The position numbers and the translations under genes are program-made. The notes under the pieces are model-generated. The model was not told the DNA's origin, did no database searches, and was given only the letters and a program-made list of their open reading frames with translations. A stretch of DNA of 64,000 bases from Thermothelomyces thermophilus ATCC 42464 (taxonomy: Eukaryota > Ascomycota > Sordariomycetes > Sordariales > Chaetomiaceae): contig NC_016477.1 in NCBI RefSeq assembly GCF_000226095.1, positions 2,356,001-2,420,000 of the forward strand. The letters are read 5' to 3'. Shown here piece by piece: positions 59,338 to 64,000 of the stretch. How positions within the stretch are numbered: position 1 is the stretch's first letter; every line of letters begins with the position of its first letter.

Positions 59338-61631
59338 TTAGCGCTGGTTTCTAATAACTCTCAGCCACTCGACGTCCCAGGGGCCCTGCAAGCGGCTAAT
59401 TAGCAACCAAGGTTTCGACGAGTTTGGGGGAGTAAGAGGTTCTCGGTGTGATAGTGGCAGGTGATCGAGCTCGAGAGTGAGGAAAAGGTCGGTGTTATAC
59501 TTGGGTGAGGGGAGGGGGGAGAAGGAGGGGGGGGCGGGCTAAGGTGAGAAGGACTAGTAATCAAGGGGACGGATGGGTGAGTGCAGAGAGATTCGGACGA
59601 GTCAGGGCCTAACGTACCGTCTCGCAGTGGTCGAGGATCATCTCGGTGTAGAGCACGACGGGCAAGCCCTCGGCGACGTTGCGGAAGTGGACGCCGTTGT
59701 GGCGGCCGATCAGCTGGACGGCGCCGTCGGGCTCGTCGGGCATGCCGAAGTCGTCCTCGGTCGGCACGGGGCCCCAGGCGGGCCACCAGACGCACATGTC
59801 GCCGTTCCAGCGCGCCGGCGGGAAGTTGAGCCGCCGCCGCGGCGACTCGTCCGCGTACCGGCGCACGACCTCGACCGGGACACCCCGCGGGCCGCCGTCG
59901 TCCTCGTCATCCCCGGCCGCCACAGCAGCAGCGATGGCAGCGGCGAGGGTGGCAGGTGCGGCGGCGGCGGCGGCGGCGGTAGGGGCGGCAGCGGCAATGT
60001 CGTCGTCGTCGTCGTCGTCGTCGTCATCATCATCGTCACCCTCGGTCATCTCGATGTCCTCGTCGTCATCATTACCCTCGCCATCGACCGCATCGGGGAC
60101 TGCATGCCGGATGGGGCGGAGAACGAGCCCGGAGAAGTCGGTCTGCCGGATCATGCAGAGCTCGACCAAGTCCGGCAAGACAGCAAAGAACTTCTTGGCC
60201 ACAGCCTCCCAGCGCGCGTAGGGGATGAAGGGCTCCAGCTTCCGGACCAGGCGGTGGTTCTTGGTGATGTGGACTATTCTGGAAGGATCAGCGAGTGATT
60301 CGGTTGCAATATTCTGAGGAGTGTCGAGGAGTAGTGCTCGGGAGCGAATTTTGGAGAGACTTGGGGAGAGCAAAAGGGCCCGGGGGGGTGGGAAAAGGGC
60401 CGGCATGGAGAGGCTGGGGAAGGGCTTTGAAACTTACGGTAGGGTTCGTCCGTCAGAGCGAGATAGCGCAGGTTGCGGTGAGGAGCAAAAAGCTCGCCGG
60501 TTTTGTGAGGGAGCTGCCGTATTGTGGTTAGTCACCAGAGCCAAAAAAGGGGTGGGAAGGGACGGCGGAGGGGAGCAGGGGAAGAAGATTGAACGAGTAC
60601 GGAGGTGATCTATGTGGCAACTTCAACAAGATGAGGCCGGGAATGAGTGACTTACGAAGCGGAACATGTGAGACACATCGCCTCCAAGACAGCCCTGGAG
60701 AAACAGCCGCTCGACGTTCGGGAAGTTTTTAACGACAGCTGTTACGCGGGAGATTGGGTTAGATGGTCGAGCTGCCTACTTGATCTCTCTCTCTCTCGCT
60801 GCTCCACATGTCGAGTCGAACATGGGGCCTGGCAAGACGTACCGCTGATATCATCCCCAGTCCAGCCGGAACCGGCCGACTTGTAGATGGCCAAGGTACG
60901 GAGACTCTGGAAGATGGGCTCCTTCAGGATCTTGAAGTCCTGGGACAGGGGGCTGGAGGGCACCTTGCCGGTGTTGCCATGGAGGTTGAAGTTGATGGCC
61001 TCGAGGTTCGGAAAGCAGCGGTAGATCCTGGCGACCGGGCCGGCCGTGCGGATGTACAGCGACTTGACCTCGGGGAACACGAGCTTCTTGGCGTTGAAGA
61101 ACTTGCGGAGGACGGGCTCGATGCCGTGCCGGCCGTTCTCGGAGACGAGACGGACCTCTCTGAGCTTCGGCATTGCGGACAGGACGAGGCCGAAGTCGCG
61201 GATGAAATCGGTCTTCTCCGGGGCCCGGGTCCTGTAGTGGCGCGCGGCGTCCAAGGTGTAGCCGATGCTCCGGATCGAGATAGAACTGGCTCCCGTTAGC
61301 TTGGCGGAACTCACTTACGTTGGAAAAGAGGAATAGACGAGTCAATCTTGGCCTACGTCGAGTTACTAAGAATATGCTGGCCGTGGTCGTAGATCTCGCG
61401 GAGACGGCGGGCCAGGCTGTCCTCAGAGTTCCAAATGCGGACGTGTTTCAGGGAGGTCTGCAGGCAGATGGCACGGAAGGTCCGGTTGACCTGCGACAGG
61501 GCTTTGACACCGCCATAGTTGTTCTGGTCAAGAGGAGTGCTGTCGTCGAGAGGCGTCTCGGCGTCCTTGACGATCATGCTGAGGACCTCCTTGGGCAGGT
61601 CCATCAGCTCGACTGGTCTCTTGCGCTTCAT
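59338..61631 (-). CDS. F-box protein with six exons and a poly-Asp tract
   Basis: Exons 61631-61367, 61313-60843, 60738-60656, 60513-60438, 60273-59618 and 59385-59338 give 532 aa with every phase matching. The introns are 53, 104, 142, 164 and 232 nt. The short last exon codes GPWDVEWLRVIRNQR, a tail that fits this fungal group. An F-box sits near the start (ELMDLPKEVLSMIV, about 6-20), followed by leucine-rich blocks (MPKLREVRLVSENG, FPNLEAINFNLHG, FPNVERLFLQGC, RNLRYLALTDEP). The F-box binds Skp1 in an SCF ubiquitin ligase, and the LRR-like part would choose the target, which is unknown. Exon 5 holds about 13 Asp in a row and then an Ala-rich stretch, both in a disordered loop. An in-frame ATG at 61703 exists upstream but adds a poor leader. 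Confidence 0.8.
59998..60036 (-). repeat. Trinucleotide microsatellite coding poly-Asp in the F-box gene
   Basis: GAC/GAT codons in tandem (GTC/ATC on the plus strand) code about 13 Asp in exon 5, directly followed by an Ala-rich GCN repeat region. Confidence 0.88.
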
Positions 61632-63222
61632 GGCTGGAGGGAGGGAGAGAAGAGACCGAACCCGAACTAGAGCAAAAGAGTTATTAGAAGCTAGCTGGTT
61701 CAAGTGAATGGTACAAAGTATCAGGCGTGTAAATGGTGCTGCTGCGCTGCTGCGTCTTCGGAGGGGAGGAGCAGACTGGAAGAGATACCAGTGTCGGTCA
61801 ACCTGAGGTCATCTCGGGCGACCAGCGGGCTCGTCGAGAGGGTTAGAGGTCCGTGGCTTGATTCGAAGCCCGCGAATCGCGGCTTTCAAGTTGTTGATTG
61901 GGGGAACAAGGGGAAGATGGGCAAGCAGGAGCACAATATAACGTTATGGAGCTGTCTCTTTGATAGGGAGGGCTTGTGGATGGTTACTCACCAGCTGGTT
62001 GTTAGGTTCCGAGGTTTGTTGTCTTGATCGCCCAGCGGCGACTTGAAAGTTGTTTTGGCGGTAGAGAAGCGAGTCGGGTGAAGAGGGTTCTGAAAAAGAA
62101 TTCTCTTGAACCTCAGGCCGCGACGCTTAGCGTATGAGCCGCAGGGCTGGATAGGAAAGAAGCCCTGAAGGTGCGGCTTGAGGACCCGCTGCCGGTGAAG
62201 ATATGCGGCTTCCCATCAAGAGCCGCATCTCGAGCCGTACCTCGAGCGAGCGGCCCCTGAGAGGTGGTGGACGGGGCCGTGAAAGACACTGCCGGTTGTT
62301 GTCATTGGCCGCTATTCGGCGTTCACAATGATACTCTGTCTGGGCAATCAGAAGAGCTAATTATGTCCATGACACCCGGCACTTCTGTCACCACGAAATG
62401 TGCTAATTAAGGGAACGCAGAAAATCTGATATCCCACCAAAATAGGGCATAAGCTTTAACAGATATCTGGCGATATTCAAAGCCTAATTAGAAGCCCATT
62501 GACAGACTGTAAAGCGGAAGCGTCGAAGTTGCCTTGTGTCTTCACAGTTCGAACACGATTACCACGGGATGCAGTTCAGACGCTATACATAGGCAATCGG
62601 GTCTCGCAAGTTTCGCTCGTGTCTTTTGTAGCTAAGAGATTTCACAACCTAAGGTAATAATCAATAACACATTCCCGAACCAGAACAAGGTAAGGTACCT
62701 ATGGGTTGGCAGCGTTGTGGAAGAACCATCCAAGGCCTGTGACTTTTCAGCTGGTGAACGTGACATGATATAATTGAATCTTTAGCATCACACCCAGCAC
62801 CCAGCACCTCTCCGTGCCAATTTATTTGGCTTGATAATTCGTGAATTACTATGATTAACTACCTGAATGACTACTAAGGTAGACAGCTTGAGACAATCAG
62901 GGGACCCCCACACCCCGAAGACCTCAACTATTATTTTACCTAAGACAACAACAATAACACCTTCCGGAAACCGGAAATTACCTAATTATCCAGTGATTGT
63001 TTGAACTTAGAGTTCAAACAAGTGTATCGTCAACATAGCGCCGTTATCATCGTCCTTACACACAGCTAACGTCGAGCGCGACCGGGCGTCTCTCCTCCCA
63101 CTCAACGACCAGGCGATACTGGAAAAAAAAAAAAAAAAAAAGGAAACCACAAAATGCGCCGCCACCAGGGCGACCGCATGACAAAGTCGACCTCGAACCC
63201 GAATGGACCCCCTCTCGAACTG
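61632..63222. other. 1.6-kb spacer, AT-rich in its centre
   Basis: The stretch at 62340-63010 is AT-rich (TTAATTA, CCTAATTA words) without open frames. A run of 19 A lies at 63123-63141, just beyond the next gene's stop. No gene, tRNA or terminal repeats are seen. Confidence 0.5.
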
Positions 63223-63989
63223 TCAAAACACCATGACCCCGACCATCCACACCCAGCCGATCAGGAGTGGTATCAACCACACCAGGAACATGGCCCACCG
63301 CGTCTGATCTACAGCATGGAGCCGCATCCACTTCTTGGCCCGCGTCTTGAGCTTCCTAGCCTGCGGACACGTGCTGGTGCCGTAGATCAGGCAGCCCAGC
63401 CCAGGCCGCGACTCGCACTCGATATGCTCTCTCCTCCGTTCCATAAGCAACCTGGTCGTCGAGCGTTAGCTTGTTTGGATCAAGGGAACAGGGAAAGCAG
63501 CTTTGAGGGCGTGTGTAGGATCCCAAAAGGGGGAAGGGCGGGGAAGAAAAGAAAGATAACATACTTGACGCTCCCCCGGCAGAACCTCAGGTCACTGCCC
63601 AGGTCACAGCGATGGTGGCTCGGGCATTCCAGGTGAAGCATCCGCCGCTCCATCAACCATTCGACTTTTAACTCCACCCCTGTGTCGACGAGCTGGTAAA
63701 AGTAGCGGTTGGTGTGCTTGAGCGAGAGAGCATCCGGGTAAATGAGCTGCTCCGCAATGAGAAGATGGATCTCTGGCGGGAGGGTTGTGAAGGTTGGGCG
63801 GCGGCGTCTCCGCTCTGAACCGGAAGGAGACGGCGATCCGTTGTCGACGATGGTGGCATCACCTCCATCTTCGGGCGAAACACCGTCATCCTTGGCCGCA
63901 GCGATCCGCTTTTTGGATTCGGGATGTGGCATTTCATTTTCGCATCCGGCCCGGCCCGGTCGCCAGACGAGGCGGATGAGGGATGCCAT
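63223..63989 (-). CDS. F-box-like membrane protein with repeated His/Cys motif
   Basis: Two exons, 63989-63565 and 63451-63223, with a 113-nt intron (GTATGT donor, CTAAC branch, CCAG acceptor). The product is 217 aa. A disordered basic/acidic N-terminus (1-65) precedes an F-box-like block (FTTLPPEIHLLIAEQLIYPD). Two similar segments follow: LMERRMLHLECPSHHRC... in exon 1 and LMERRREHIECESRPGLGC... in exon 2. Each is followed by further Cys. A C-terminal hydrophobic segment (WAMFLVWLIPLLIGWVW, about 193-209) should anchor it. F-box domains normally link to Skp1 and SCF ligases; a membrane-bound form would act at a membrane surface. The function is unknown. The start lies 11 bases from the window edge, so a longer N-terminus cannot be excluded. 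Confidence 0.75.
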
Positions 63990-64000
63990 ATCGCTTGTCG

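Overview
The window reads as nuclear DNA of a filamentous ascomycete, most likely a Sordariomycete. Sordariales is only an inference from gene content and GC-rich coding style. Genes carry short introns (mostly 48-160 nt) with GTRNGT-like donors, CTRAC-type branch points and YAG acceptors. The coding parts are GC-rich, and several ER, SAGA and nuclear-pore genes have fungal family signatures. I support 20 protein-coding genes. No rRNA, tRNA, CRISPR array, transposon ORF or virus-like element was recognised. Exon models were built by hand from splice signals and checked for an unbroken reading frame.

Left part (0.7-15 kb): a GT69 (CAP59-like) mannosyltransferase; a very large gene joining an RNA-dependent RNA polymerase to an SF1 (Upf1/Hrr1-like) RNA helicase in one reading frame; a divergent P-loop ATPase; an HD-domain nucleotidase of the HDDC2/YfbR type; and a Ser/Pro-rich protein of unknown role.

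Middle (15-30 kb): a cyanamide-hydratase-like HD protein, then a gene-poor, accessory-looking zone. That zone holds two secreted proteins, a GH75 chitosanase with three C-terminal cysteine-rich repeats and a 90-residue six-cysteine protein. They are flanked by 3.9 kb and 3.5 kb without genes.

Housekeeping block (25.8-37.1 kb): the inner-ring nucleoporin NUP170/Nup155; a head-to-head pair of ER lipid genes, IFA38 (very-long-chain 3-ketoacyl-CoA reductase) and ERG28 (sterol C4-demethylation scaffold); GAL7; and ADA2 of SAGA.

Right part (37-64 kb): a short-chain dehydrogenase with an acidic insert; a NIPA-type Mg2+ transporter with a long disordered tail; a CHIP-like TPR/U-box ubiquitin ligase; a DUF7730-like gene with an unresolved junction; a single-pass SH3 protein; NAF1 divergent from ALG9, with a strikingly AT-rich open frame between them; a six-exon F-box protein; and an F-box-like membrane protein at the right edge.

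The strongest candidate for something unusual is the RdRP-helicase fusion. It would put two subunits of an RNA-silencing amplification complex (separate as Rdp1 and Hrr1 in fission yeast) into one polypeptide. Next are the chitosanase repeats and the AT-rich open frame at 56.43-56.72 kb.
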